A stretch of DNA of 64,000 bases. Origin: Bin55 sp964572845 (GTDB lineage: Bacteria > Pseudomonadota > Gammaproteobacteria > Pseudomonadales > Azotimanducaceae). The stretch is taken from contig CAZNFX010000009.1 of the NCBI GenBank assembly GCA_964572845.1, forward strand, positions 124,001 to 188,000. Reading direction: 5' to 3'. Within the stretch, counting starts at the first letter, position 1. Each line of letters starts with the position of its first letter. Under the pieces are notes generated by a model, which saw only the letters and a list, made by a program, of their open reading frames with translations, did no database searches and was not told the DNA's origin. Positions 32,718-42,157 of this stretch are shown in pieces. The position numbers and the translations under genes are program-made.

Positions 32718-33965
32718 TCAGCCTGCCATTTCCCGTATCGGTTCACGACCGATACTACGTATGGTTGAGTTGGTTGAACCAACGTAAGCAATTACAAAGA
32801 TATACACTAGGCAACCGGTTGCCATAGCTACGACGATATTTAAGGATTCAGTTAGAAATCCCAAGAACAGACCGCCCAATGGAATGAGGTTGTAGCAGAC
32901 CGTGTGGAATCCCATTACCCTCCCCCGCAGTCTTTGCGGAACTGCCAACTGCATAGTCGCCATTGCATTTATCTGAAAAATGGCGGCGAATATCGCACTT
33001 ACCAGTGCCAGCAAGAACGCCGCAAGCAACAAATTTCGGACTACGACGACCGCGAGCACAATTGTTCCAATCGAAGAGAACATGGCTGCTCCAAGCATGA
33101 AATTCCCCGATATGCGACTCCACTTCATGCCTCCAACGATGACTGTCCCAATGATCGATCCCAAACCCCCAGCTGCAAGAAGCAATCCATAGACGGCTTC
33201 GTTCTGTCCAAGTAATTCGACAATGTAAGGCATGAGTTGAACATAGGATTGGACAAAGAACATCCCGAGGAATGTCAGTGCGAGCAACCACTTGAACAAG
33301 TCGTACTTATAGATGAAACGCACTCCCTCCACAAGCTCCTTCATGGGTGATGAAACCACTCGTTTTTCCTCCTGAGTTCGAATGGTGAACATTACGACCA
33401 ACATCGCGAAGAACCCTGCAGCACCAATAGCGAACACAGTAGCGGTACCACCGAAGTAAAGGATTGCCCCACCGATGGCAGGAACCGTCGTGCGGGACGA
33501 CTGCCAAATGAACGAATTGAGTGCTACAGCACTCAGATAGGAGTGACGTCTTACCAGCAACGGGTAAATGGCTGCCCGGACGGGCCAATCGATCCCAGAC
33601 ACGAGTGACGAGCATGCGGCTATGGCCAGAACGTGCCACACTGCAACCAATCCGGAAACATCTAATACTGCCAGCAGCGCGAGCAGGACTGTGTTACACG
33701 AACCGGTGCATAGCAGTATTGTTCGTTTGTCGAACCGATCAGCGATGACTCCTCCAACCAAGTTCACAACTATCCCTGGCACCGCAGCGGCCGCTCCGAG
33801 GTATCCGAGTTGCAAAGGTGAACCGGTTAATTCAAAGATGAGCCAACCCTGACCGAGGATCATCAGGTTGGTAGCTCCTACATACGCAAAGGAAGCAGTC
33901 CAGTACTTGCGAAATGCTGGATAGAGAAATGCCGGATACCTACGAAGGAATCTGCGAACGATCAC
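32718..33965 (-). CDS. MFS transporter (MFS_3/EntS-like)
   Basis: A 415-residue inner-membrane major facilitator with about 12 transmembrane segments. The N-terminal segment with YWTASFAYVGATNLMILGQGW and the loop motif GGVIADRFDKRTILL (motif A-like) are typical. The second half repeats the pattern with LRGRVMGFHTVCYNLIPLGG. This branch (PF05977) contains exporters such as the enterobactin exporter and predicted drug/siderophore efflux proteins. It starts at GTG 33965 and is the last of three same-strand genes after the PhyH oxygenase and the cupin, though gaps of 120-180 bp leave operon membership open. Confidence 0.88.
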   Translation of the reverse strand: MIVRRFLRRYPAFLYPAFRKYWTASFAYVGATNLMILGQGWLIFELTGSPLQLGYLGAAAAVPGIVVNLVGGVIADRFDKRTILLCTGSCNTVLLALLAVLDVSGLVAVWHVLAIAACSSLVSGIDWPVRAAIYPLLVRRHSYLSAVALNSFIWQSSRTTVPAIGGAILYFGGTATVFAIGAAGFFAMLVVMFTIRTQEEKRVVSSPMKELVEGVRFIYKYDLFKWLLALTFLGMFFVQSYVQLMPYIVELLGQNEAVYGLLLAAGGLGSIIGTVIVGGMKWSRISGNFMLGAAMFSSIGTIVLAVVVVRNLLLAAFLLALVSAIFAAIFQINAMATMQLAVPQRLRGRVMGFHTVCYNLIPLGGLFLGFLTESLNIVVAMATGCLVYIFVIAYVGSTNSTIRSIGREPIREMAG

Positions 33966-34146
33966 TCAACCGTACTCAGTGAGTCTTCGATTTGCACATC
34001 CGCACGTCCCCGAAACTCGGTATGCGGAATCTCGCCGCAAGAATCTGACACTTGTCTAGGCAAGGTGAAGGATTTGGCTCTATTGGTCGGGCTCAAGAGC
34101 TGTCAGTCGCCTTAGCTTCCACCTTGGCTCATGCGGCTAGGTATTG

Positions 34147-34629
34147 CTAACTGTAGGGTGTTCCGTCGGTATGGCTGAATCCGCGAGTGCCATCCTTTCG
34201 GAGTCCTGCTCTAAGATCGTCTTGAGGATATCGGACCTCGTCATCGGCGGTTCTATCTCCAACTTCCAGAAATAGGACGTCTTGCTCTGTTCGATTGACT
34301 AGGTGGTGCGCTTCGCCATTAGCCCTGAAGCCGCAACAGTCACCTCGCTCAAGAACGGTCTCTCCGGACTCAGTGACCAAGGTTGGTTTGCCTTCCAATA
34401 CGTAGACTAGCTCATCTTGTTTACTGTGTGAATGCATGAGAGCTGACATCGAATCTGGCGGCAAACGGGTGAGATTCACTCCAAAGTTCTTCAATCCAAA
34501 GACTTCACCCAGGGGTCTCTTGTCTCTCTCGCCAACTCGAGTGTTGAACGGTTCGGGATAGTTGTTACGCCTGGGTCTTGGGGGCGCATCTTCGGCACGG
34601 ATCGCGCGAGGGTCGTTTCCTCTCTTCAT
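34147..34629 (-). CDS. Cupin domain protein
   Basis: A 160-residue single-cupin protein (PF07883). The first cupin motif is LMHSHSKQDELVYVLEGKPTL with two metal-binding histidines and a glutamate, and the second is LERGDCCGFRANGEAHHLVN. The C-terminal tail DDLRAGLRKDGTRGFSHTDGTPY resembles that of small cupins paired with transporters or oxidoreductases. Metal-dependent isomerase, dioxygenase or sensor roles are all possible. It sits between the PhyH oxygenase and the MFS transporter on the same strand. Confidence 0.82.
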   Translation of the reverse strand: MKRGNDPRAIRAEDAPPRPRRNNYPEPFNTRVGERDKRPLGEVFGLKNFGVNLTRLPPDSMSALMHSHSKQDELVYVLEGKPTLVTESGETVLERGDCCGFRANGEAHHLVNRTEQDVLFLEVGDRTADDEVRYPQDDLRAGLRKDGTRGFSHTDGTPYS

Positions 34630-34751
34630 GGATTTATCTGCCTTAATCTCTTATCGGATTCGTCGCGAACCGATGCATTCGAGGTCGCAAGAATTACAGG
34701 AGCAATTCATGCGTAGCCCCAGACCAGCAACCTAAGGTGTGCGTATTCCTA

Positions 34752-36068
34752 TCAGTATGCGGATTGCTTCTGTGCACTTGAATCTGCTTGGTCTTTAGCG
34801 CGTCGTCTCGCATCAATGCGAAGTTTCATCTTGTATACATGCAAGCTCTCCTTCGTCTCTTCCGGGACGGGAGAATCCAACGATCTAATGCGCGTATAGT
34901 CTCCTTGCTCCATCGCCAACCGTGTGGCAACGGTCGTCTTTGGCCCGGAATAGCTACCGATCTCCAACAACCCAGATGAGAAATACCCCATGCGCTGCAG
35001 AAGCTTGTCTGAAGCGCTCTCCAAGACTTCTGGATCTATCGACAATTGCCAGTTTTCCTGCTGTCTCAGCCACGGCTTGACGTTCGAGTTTGTCATGATG
35101 TAGCGCCATTCGTCGGTGTGGTTGACTCCTGTTCCATGCAGGAGTCGGCCGTCCATGAGCATTACCGTTCCGCCTTTCGCCTCAACATTGACAGCCGGCG
35201 GCAATGGACCCACCTCTTCTCCTGGAGGCGTTTGCGAAACTAGCCTATGGCTTGTCGGAATAACCAGCGTACCTCCGTTGACTTCGTTCACATCTTGCAT
35301 GATGTACACAGTGTTTACCAGTATTGGTGCTTTTGGCGTCTGTATTGGATGGACCGCTCCGGAATCTTGGTGAAGATTCTGCGGATAGCTCCCAGGTCGT
35401 GCAATATTGGACGCGAAGGAGTATGCGTAGTGGCCGGGTCCCAAAAGCTCGAGATTTAGCTGCTCAATCAGTGCTCCGCCTTGCACCCACTCCGGATTGA
35501 ACTCTATGCACTTAGCAAAACAATCTCCCTTGTTCACCAATGTCCACATAATGTGAAAGTGAGGTGTCATGTCGGCGAGCCCGCACTCTCGCTCAGCCTC
35601 CGCTTGCTTCTCCAGCCGATTGCGCATATAGGAGCACTGATACTCGCTCATGGCGTCTTCGATCAGGCAAAATCCATATTTGCTCAGGTCGCGCCGAGCT
35701 TTGTTGATGTCCTTGGTTTCACAGGGGAGATCATCAAACTGCTTCCAGTAGTTGTGCTTTCGCGGCACTGTTGTGTCGTAGTACGGTGTACCGTTTAGTC
35801 CACCGCCTTCCTCATTGCGCCCTGCTTCAAACAACGGGCAACGAAAACGTTCAGTCAAGGATCCATCTGGTCGCATTGCTGGCACGCCATTGCCTCCAAC
35901 AGGAGACTTCAGCCAAGGATTGTTCTTGTGCATCGAACGAAATGGTTCGCCCGAACGAAACCACTTGGCATCCTTGAGCTGTGATTCCTCGTCAGATAAT
36001 GCCGCCACGTTTTCCGGCAGAAATTCGTGGGGGAATTTCTCTTGAGGTAGAGTTGTCGAATGTTCCAT
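34752..36068 (-). CDS. Phytanoyl-CoA dioxygenase (PhyH) family protein
   Basis: A 438-residue Fe(II)/2-oxoglutarate-dependent oxygenase of the PhyH family (PF05721). The iron triad is visible as HxD in NLHQDSGAVHP and the distal histidine in DGRLLHGTGVNHTDEW, followed by an arginine for 2-oxoglutarate. The core strand NTVYIMQDVNEVNGGTLVIP is typical. A ~100-residue N-terminal region before DINKARRDLSKYGFCLIED is longer than usual. Members hydroxylate alkyl carbons of CoA esters or small natural products; the substrate here is open. The ATG at 36068 is chosen over an in-frame TTG six bases upstream. Confidence 0.85.
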   Translation of the reverse strand: MEHSTTLPQEKFPHEFLPENVAALSDEESQLKDAKWFRSGEPFRSMHKNNPWLKSPVGGNGVPAMRPDGSLTERFRCPLFEAGRNEEGGGLNGTPYYDTTVPRKHNYWKQFDDLPCETKDINKARRDLSKYGFCLIEDAMSEYQCSYMRNRLEKQAEAERECGLADMTPHFHIMWTLVNKGDCFAKCIEFNPEWVQGGALIEQLNLELLGPGHYAYSFASNIARPGSYPQNLHQDSGAVHPIQTPKAPILVNTVYIMQDVNEVNGGTLVIPTSHRLVSQTPPGEEVGPLPPAVNVEAKGGTVMLMDGRLLHGTGVNHTDEWRYIMTNSNVKPWLRQQENWQLSIDPEVLESASDKLLQRMGYFSSGLLEIGSYSGPKTTVATRLAMEQGDYTRIRSLDSPVPEETKESLHVYKMKLRIDARRRAKDQADSSAQKQSAY

Positions 36069-36196
36069 AATCAATTGAGAAGAATCTCTGTCCAGTGCCC
36101 GTCCGCATCTGATACGCCGACCCTGAACGTTGCTGCTAACCTGTTACTCTAATTCTACGAACTAATAGACTGCAACTCGTTAGCCCACTCCGATCC

Positions 36197-37024
36197 ATGG
36201 CCAGTCCAATTCCACACATCAGTCTTGCGCTCTGCATTGTGTGGACTATTTTCGGTAGTGCCGAGACGGATCAAAAACCAGACAATTACCCATGGATTTC
36301 AACCTTGGATTCTGGCGATTGGGAGGAAAAACTGTGGGGGGACCGCCAGGTTCGGGAGAATGGTAGTCGTCTTATGAAACTAGGAAAGGGACTGCACCTT
36401 CTAGATCATGAGATTACACCTGATAACGGAGTCTTGATCGCAATACATGGTTTTGCGGCTAGAGGGTTTGAGTGGGTCTATCCGTTACTGACGATGGACA
36501 ACGCCGAACTCGACACGTACTTTTTCCGTTGGGGATGGGCGCGGCGGACGGAACGTGCAGAAGCGCTGTTCTTGTCTGAATTGACTGAATTGAGAGAACA
36601 GCGAGGCAAATCGTTCACAAACGCGCGGATTGTTGCACACAGCTGTGGGGGCGTCGTTGCCATATCTGTAGTTGAGAATCTGCCGGAGGAAATTGAATTT
36701 GACATCCACGTCGTTGCTTCGCCACTTGGTGGGCTAGGAGCGTTCACGGTCTGCGATCCGGATCTTCCAAAGAAATTGCCCGACAACGTAACAATTACCC
36801 AATGGAAGACCCAGCAACATCTTGATTCTGTGTTCCTCTACTTCCCCGGGGACCCGCAGGATACAGGATTGGACTTCATTAGCGAAGTAGATTTGCCGGA
36901 ACTGTATCGCGGCAAACGACTTGGCCATGTCCGCTCATTGAGCTGGGTGGCCGACCAAGTAGCCGATGCAACTGACGAGATCGAAGCTTCTAACGGTCCA
37001 GGACTCGATTCATCTCGGGAATAA
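36197..37024 (+). CDS. Exported alpha/beta-hydrolase
   Basis: A 275-residue protein with a probable signal peptide (MASPIPHISLALCIVWTIFGSAE). The alpha/beta-hydrolase core shows the oxyanion-hole strand VLIAIHGFAARGFEW and the nucleophile elbow ARIVAHSCGGVVAIS with the catalytic serine between His and Cys. A later aspartate (PGDPQDTGLD) and histidine (RLGHVRSLSW) could complete the triad. It is likely a periplasmic esterase or lipase-like enzyme. The small unit stands alone, converging on typA 23 bp away. Confidence 0.72.
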   Translation: MASPIPHISLALCIVWTIFGSAETDQKPDNYPWISTLDSGDWEEKLWGDRQVRENGSRLMKLGKGLHLLDHEITPDNGVLIAIHGFAARGFEWVYPLLTMDNAELDTYFFRWGWARRTERAEALFLSELTELREQRGKSFTNARIVAHSCGGVVAISVVENLPEEIEFDIHVVASPLGGLGAFTVCDPDLPKKLPDNVTITQWKTQQHLDSVFLYFPGDPQDTGLDFISEVDLPELYRGKRLGHVRSLSWVADQVADATDEIEASNGPGLDSSRE

Positions 37025-37047
37025 CCATTCCTCGCTAGTTCGACTAG

Positions 37048-38868
37048 TCAGTTTGCGACAGGAGTCGACATCCCCAACTCCTTCGTCATTCGTTTAGTGC
37101 CCATGGCCTTTTTTCGCAACCTGATCGCATCCGGCGTAATTTCAACAAGCTCATCTTCCGTGATTAGCTCTAGCGCGCTCTCAAGCGTCAACTGAAGCGG
37201 AGGCGAGAGAAGAATGTTCTCGTCGTTCGACGCAGCTCTGATGTTGGTCAGCTTCTTGGTCTTTGTTGGGTTAACAACTAGGTCCTCTCGGCGACTATTG
37301 ATTCCGACAATCATTCCTGGATAGACGTCAGTGCCGGGCGAGACGAGCAGTTTGCCTCGTTCTTGAAGATTGAACAAGGCATATGCAACTGCAGAGCCAT
37401 TGGCATTTGAGACAAGAGCACCCTTGCGACGACTAGGCTCTATTCCGGTTAAGGCGTCTCGATAACCCGCTGTGGAGTAGGTCATGATTCCTGTTCCTGA
37501 TGTAAGAGTTGCAAACTCCGATCGAAAACCAAACAAGAGGCGGGTAGCAACGACAAACGATATTCGGACTCGGCCACCTGCATCTGACACCATGTCAACA
37601 ATCTCGCCTCGTCTATCGCCCATCGCTTGAATGATCGCACCTTCGTATCCATGTTCAACATCAAATACCACAAGCTCAAAGGGTTCCTGTACCTTCCCTT
37701 CTGTCTCTCTGAGAATCACGGAGGGCTTTGATACAGCTAGTTCAAAGCCTTCTCGACGCATAGTCTCGATCAGTATGGACAGATGTAGTTCACCACGGCC
37801 AGAGACGTCGAAGCTATCGGGGCTTTCAGTAGTCGTGACACGCAACGCAACGTTGTGGGACGCTTCGGTAAGTAGACGCTCTCGAAGATGACGGCTCGTC
37901 CTGAATTTGCCAGCCCTTCCCACAAACGGAGAGGTGTTGACGCAAAACGACATGGTCACAGTTGGTTCGTCAACGGTCAACGCAGGCAAGGGCTCTGGTT
38001 GCAACGGATCGCAAAGAGTATCCGAGACTTCAATACCGTCGATACCTGTTATGCAGACAATGTCTCCCGCTTCACCGCGCTCCAGTGCGGTTCTATCCAG
38101 ACCCCGGTTTGCGTGAATTGCGAGAATTCGGCCCTTCCGCTGCTCCCCTCCGCGATTTATGGCGATGACTTCATCCCTAGGGTGCACAACTCCACGATGT
38201 ATGCGCCCTATTCCAATTACCCCAACGTAGGGCGAGTAATCCAATGTACTGACCTGCATCTGAAATGGGCCTGCAGTCGCGACGGGCATTGGTACACGCT
38301 CAAGCAACACGTCCAAAAGCGGATCCATGCTGGGTTCGAGTCGTTCTGGATCCAATCCGCTTGTTCCTTCTGTTGCAGATGTAAACACGGTTGTGAAATC
38401 GAGTTGTTCGTTGGTCGCACCAAGCTGGTCGAACAACTCAAACACTTCATCCAAGACATCGTGCGGTCGCGCTGCCGGTCTATCGATCTTGTTTACCACC
38501 AAAATCGGCTGTAGTTTGGCGTCAAACGCCTTTCGCGTGACGAATCTCGTCTGAGGCATAGGACCCTCTACGGCATCTACGAGGAGCAACACGGCATCGA
38601 CCATGGACAACACTCGTTCGACCTCCCCGCCAAAGTCAGCATGGCCAGGTGTGTCGACAATGTTGATCCGGTGATGCTTGTACTCTACCGCTGTGACTTT
38701 GGAGAGAATGGTGATTCCGCGCTCTCTCTCTAGCTCGTTCGTATCAAGCGCACGATCCTCGAGCGTCTCCCGTTCGCCCACTACAGTTTGTTGTAGCAAC
38801 CGGTCGACGAGAGTCGTCTTCCCATGATCAACGTGGGCAACAATTGCTATATTTCGTATGTTTTCCAT
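37048..38868 (-). CDS. typA: Ribosome-associated GTPase TypA/BipA
   Basis: A 606-residue translational GTPase of the TypA/BipA family, which acts on the ribosome in stress and low temperature and in 50S assembly. GTPase motifs are G1 AHVDHGKTT, the switch region RERGITI, G3 DTPGHADFGGEV, G4 NKIDRP, and GTPase-core contacts. Domain II and two EF-G-like domains follow, and the C-terminal domain has the TypA-specific segment around VNPTKTKKLTNIRAASNDE. Length and architecture are standard. The ATG at 38868 gives MENIRNIAIVAHVDHGKT; an in-frame TTG six bases upstream is less likely. It ends 23 bp from the convergent hydrolase gene. Confidence 0.97.
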   Translation of the reverse strand: MENIRNIAIVAHVDHGKTTLVDRLLQQTVVGERETLEDRALDTNELERERGITILSKVTAVEYKHHRINIVDTPGHADFGGEVERVLSMVDAVLLLVDAVEGPMPQTRFVTRKAFDAKLQPILVVNKIDRPAARPHDVLDEVFELFDQLGATNEQLDFTTVFTSATEGTSGLDPERLEPSMDPLLDVLLERVPMPVATAGPFQMQVSTLDYSPYVGVIGIGRIHRGVVHPRDEVIAINRGGEQRKGRILAIHANRGLDRTALERGEAGDIVCITGIDGIEVSDTLCDPLQPEPLPALTVDEPTVTMSFCVNTSPFVGRAGKFRTSRHLRERLLTEASHNVALRVTTTESPDSFDVSGRGELHLSILIETMRREGFELAVSKPSVILRETEGKVQEPFELVVFDVEHGYEGAIIQAMGDRRGEIVDMVSDAGGRVRISFVVATRLLFGFRSEFATLTSGTGIMTYSTAGYRDALTGIEPSRRKGALVSNANGSAVAYALFNLQERGKLLVSPGTDVYPGMIVGINSRREDLVVNPTKTKKLTNIRAASNDENILLSPPLQLTLESALELITEDELVEITPDAIRLRKKAMGTKRMTKELGMSTPVAN

Positions 38869-39100
38869 TGTCAATGTCTACGGCCAGCGCAAGTAGGTTG
38901 GCTGAGCCACACATCGGCTATTACTGACGGTTAGCGGCGAGTACAACAGCTAGTTCAAATCAAACGGTAGAACTGCTGTACAAACTGTTCCCTGTCCTGT
39001 CATGAGATGTTCAAGTTTGGTTGCTTCGCAACAAGATTGGCCGAAATCGCAGGTTTGCTGTAAGCACTCGCGGTGAGAATGTTACTTCAACCCACTGGAG

Positions 39101-40306
39101 CTATTCTGGCTGAAAATCGTCTTTTGTAGTTGTCTTCGAGACTTTCTTGGCGTCTCCAATGTTGCTTACACGTTCCAAGATCTGTGAGCGCAAGACCTCC
39201 GCTTCGTCCAACCCTAACCCTTCCAACGAAGTACTTGGACCGGAAGAACCAATCGTGATAAAGCCACCTGACACTTTGCCTGAGCTTGCTGCGCTAATGT
39301 GGACCGTGCTTAGTCCGAAACGCCGATCTATGAATCCATTACTTGAGGAGACATCCTGAATTCTCTCAAATGGAATGGTCAGCCGCGAGGTAGCAATCAA
39401 TCCTCTCTTGATGAGAATTTCTGACTCCTGCAGTGCATAACCGCGCCTAGGGACTTCCAATGCAGGATAGACTAGCGTACGCACTGAAAAGAATGCCCAT
39501 GCAAGAATCATGGTTAACGTTAACGAGCTTGCGTCTTTCCAAAACAACGCATAGAGTCCCGTCCCGATCCAAAATGCAAGAAGTGCCAACACCAACAAAC
39601 TACCCAAACGACCAAAGACTTCTCTTCCGACGTGCCCAAACGGACGCCACGTTGGTTCTGCAGATTGTTGGAGGGCATGCAACCCGATCACGTCATTGTC
39701 TTGGCATGGAGTTCCATCTACATGGGAGCATTTCTCGGTCAATTCGGTTACCGCAATCGAGTCCCTACCGCCCAGTTTGGTAATTTCCAGGATCCGTCGA
39801 GCTAGGTAGTCCCTCAGGATGGCGCACACATTGGGATCAAAACCTTTTACTGCTTTGCTTTCTCCTGGCTGCTTTAGGACTAGGGAATTCAAGTGGAAAA
39901 GTCGATCCAAGATACTGCAACGAATCTCGACCTCTTGCACTCGACTAAACGGAATAATGAGCTCTTCCCGACCCAGCCAACCCGTTCTAAGCGTAAAGTC
40001 AAGGCTTCGCAGCACAAAGCATCGTTTTGGGACAACCAATGAAATTCCTACCACTCTTGCAAGCAGAAGAAGCAGCCAACATCCAACCACAATCCTAATC
40101 ATGAAATCCTGTTCAATCGAGTAAGACCAGCCTGCGACCCAACCCAACCCGGCAAGTATGGGAAGCCCAAAGAGCGTTGCCGACAGACATGCCGAAATGA
40201 CCCTACGAAACACGAACCTTGTAGGAAATCGATTCCATTCAACAGATGTCTCTACGCTATCGGTAGTAGCGCTTGGTGAGTCGGAACCCAATCCACCTAC
40301 GTCCAC
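39101..40306 (-). CDS. bPH2 (YdbS/YdbT-like) membrane protein, second gene
   Basis: A 401-residue membrane protein with two bacterial PH-like modules (bPH_2, PF03703). The pattern is seen twice: RCFVLRSLDFTLRTGWLGREELIIPFSRVQEVEI near residue 95, and GYALQESEILIKRGLIATSRLTIPFERIQDVSS in the second half. Each is preceded by two hydrophobic helices. The closing SFGLSTVHISAASSGK-like segment (RRFGLSTVHISAASSGKV here) is typical. Its GTG start at 40306 overlaps the previous gene by 10 bp, so the two are translated together. YdbS/YdbT-like proteins are membrane proteins of unknown role. Confidence 0.82.
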   Translation of the reverse strand: MDVGGLGSDSPSATTDSVETSVEWNRFPTRFVFRRVISACLSATLFGLPILAGLGWVAGWSYSIEQDFMIRIVVGCWLLLLLARVVGISLVVPKRCFVLRSLDFTLRTGWLGREELIIPFSRVQEVEIRCSILDRLFHLNSLVLKQPGESKAVKGFDPNVCAILRDYLARRILEITKLGGRDSIAVTELTEKCSHVDGTPCQDNDVIGLHALQQSAEPTWRPFGHVGREVFGRLGSLLVLALLAFWIGTGLYALFWKDASSLTLTMILAWAFFSVRTLVYPALEVPRRGYALQESEILIKRGLIATSRLTIPFERIQDVSSSNGFIDRRFGLSTVHISAASSGKVSGGFITIGSSGPSTSLEGLGLDEAEVLRSQILERVSNIGDAKKVSKTTTKDDFQPE

Positions 40307-42003
40307 TTGAGCACTTCCTGCTCTACAACATGGAGCACTCGCGTGCGCATCGACTTGGCGGAATCTAGGTCCAAGTAGGGAATGTTGATAGATCCAACTG
40401 AATACCTGATGTTGAGATCACAGGTGGATCGAATTCTCTGTATGATCGACCGAGTGATCGCTATCTTTTGGACTTTCTCCATGCGCACGGTTCGGACGTT
40501 ATAACTAACCAGACCCCCTGTACGGCGCGTCACACAGCGTTCACCAACAACGTACCCACTCTTACGCCAGCTCAACCAGGCATTCAAGACTCCGCAGAGA
40601 GGCACCAGTAGCGCGTAGGGCCATAAGTATTGGCGCAGGTAAGGCACTAACGTGGCAACAATTGCTACTACGATAGGAGTCCAAAATAGAAATACGTTTG
40701 CTAGATCAATGAGAAAGCTCACTCGAGAAATTCTGAGGAACCTGCTTGAGTGGAAGTGGGGTGATGTGTCAAGTGCATCTTTCCCATATGCCAGTTCGGC
40801 AAGACGTTCGGATGTTTCGGTATCAACGAAGGGAACATTCAGCATATGCTCAGTACCACTCTCGGATTGCTTGAGTGTTACTTTGCCTCGCTTCAGTAGA
40901 CGCTCTCTTACGTTCCAACTGTATGCGATTTCTTGAACCCGGTCCTTCGTGACCGTGATGCGCGTCTTGGAAACCAAACCGCTCTCGGCGATCAATCGGG
41001 TTTCGTCGTGGCTAATTACTAACCCAAAGTTCTTCTTTATGAAGCGCCAGCGATCAGCTAACACGGAAAACAGTGAAACGATTAGTGCTAGCAGCACAAA
41101 GAATGTAATTGATAGAGATTGGGAGTCCAGCAGCGAAATTCCCAAGACACTCTCTGTAATCCCCGGCAAACGCATCAAGTCAACTTGAAAATCCTTAGGA
41201 AGGTCTACAAGCCAGCCGAACAATAATGGGAAAAGCGGACCGTTCCAATCCTCAATGAGGAAATGCAAACCCATGCGCAAACTAACATAGAGGCCTGCCA
41301 AGGATAGAAATCCTTTGGCAACCGCTTTGACTTCGCCTCCCAGACAAAAAGCTGCCTTCCACAATTGAGATCTAGTCAATTCAAAGAGAACCGCTGGTTG
41401 TCCATCACTTTGATTTGCCTCAACGGGCCCCTCCAGATGAGTACCTCTGTCGATTGACGGAATGTCATCGCTCTCTGCGTCTGGTGAGGCGAGTTTGGCG
41501 CGATCTACAAGCCTTGCAGCTTGCGACAACTTCAATCCGGGAATTTCAATCTCGGCTGATTGTGATCCAGCAGTATCGAACGAAACGTGTCCCAAGCGAA
41601 ATAGGCGATCGATGGGACCGCGCGTCACATTCACGGCACGAACCTGGCTCCAAGGGACATCTGACTGATGTTTGGCCAGTATCCCGGATTTGATACTGAC
41701 AGAATCGCGATCAATGCGATAGCTAAAGAACCAATACGAGGCTATGGCTGCACAAATCTGGAACAGAAATGTAAAAACAATTGCAAACAGAACTCGCCAT
41801 TTCCAATTTAGGCCAACATCGCGTAGTAAAAGCAATACGGGTGCCGCGGGACCCGCGACGTTTAGGAGTGTGCTCGTTGCACTAGATGCAATGCTCTTGA
41901 AATGTTGAGCTACGAAAAGCGGAATTACTAATGGCGAGGTGCGTTTCCATACGCCAAAAATCTCTTCCTGCCTGTCTGGTAGCGGAGTTGAATCTTGAGC
42001 CAT
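40297..42003 (-). CDS. bPH2 (YdbT-like) membrane protein, first gene
   Basis: A 568-residue inner-membrane protein. It contains three repeats of hydrophobic-helix pair plus bPH_2 module: SYRIDRDSVSIKSGILAKHQSDVPWSQVRAVNV, LVISHDETRLIAESGLVSKTRITVTKDRVQEIAY, and GYVVGERCVTRRTGGLVSYNVRTVRMEKVQKIAI. This is the YdbT arrangement, found in Gram-positive and Gram-negative bacteria next to a shorter YdbS-like gene, here 39101-40306. A small insertion rich in polar residues after the first module is unusual. Function unknown; possibly lipid-binding or involved in membrane stress. It is the first of a two-gene operon. Confidence 0.85.
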   Translation of the reverse strand: MAQDSTPLPDRQEEIFGVWKRTSPLVIPLFVAQHFKSIASSATSTLLNVAGPAAPVLLLLRDVGLNWKWRVLFAIVFTFLFQICAAIASYWFFSYRIDRDSVSIKSGILAKHQSDVPWSQVRAVNVTRGPIDRLFRLGHVSFDTAGSQSAEIEIPGLKLSQAARLVDRAKLASPDAESDDIPSIDRGTHLEGPVEANQSDGQPAVLFELTRSQLWKAAFCLGGEVKAVAKGFLSLAGLYVSLRMGLHFLIEDWNGPLFPLLFGWLVDLPKDFQVDLMRLPGITESVLGISLLDSQSLSITFFVLLALIVSLFSVLADRWRFIKKNFGLVISHDETRLIAESGLVSKTRITVTKDRVQEIAYSWNVRERLLKRGKVTLKQSESGTEHMLNVPFVDTETSERLAELAYGKDALDTSPHFHSSRFLRISRVSFLIDLANVFLFWTPIVVAIVATLVPYLRQYLWPYALLVPLCGVLNAWLSWRKSGYVVGERCVTRRTGGLVSYNVRTVRMEKVQKIAITRSIIQRIRSTCDLNIRYSVGSINIPYLDLDSAKSMRTRVLHVVEQEVLKWT

Positions 42004-42157
42004 CGTAGCAGTTGAAACTCAATGATGGGCGAACGCACGATGTGGGAACAATGGACTACAGCTGTCCACTAGCAACCGTTGGCGATATTTTCAATCTTAG
42101 GCTTTTTAGACGACTTCGGTCGAGTAATGGCCCAATTGATGGATTTGCGTTGAGCGG

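Noticed and set aside
37888..38514. 208-codon plus-strand open frame
   Set aside because: It lies fully antisense to typA, which has all its motifs in the other frame, and it shows no family features.
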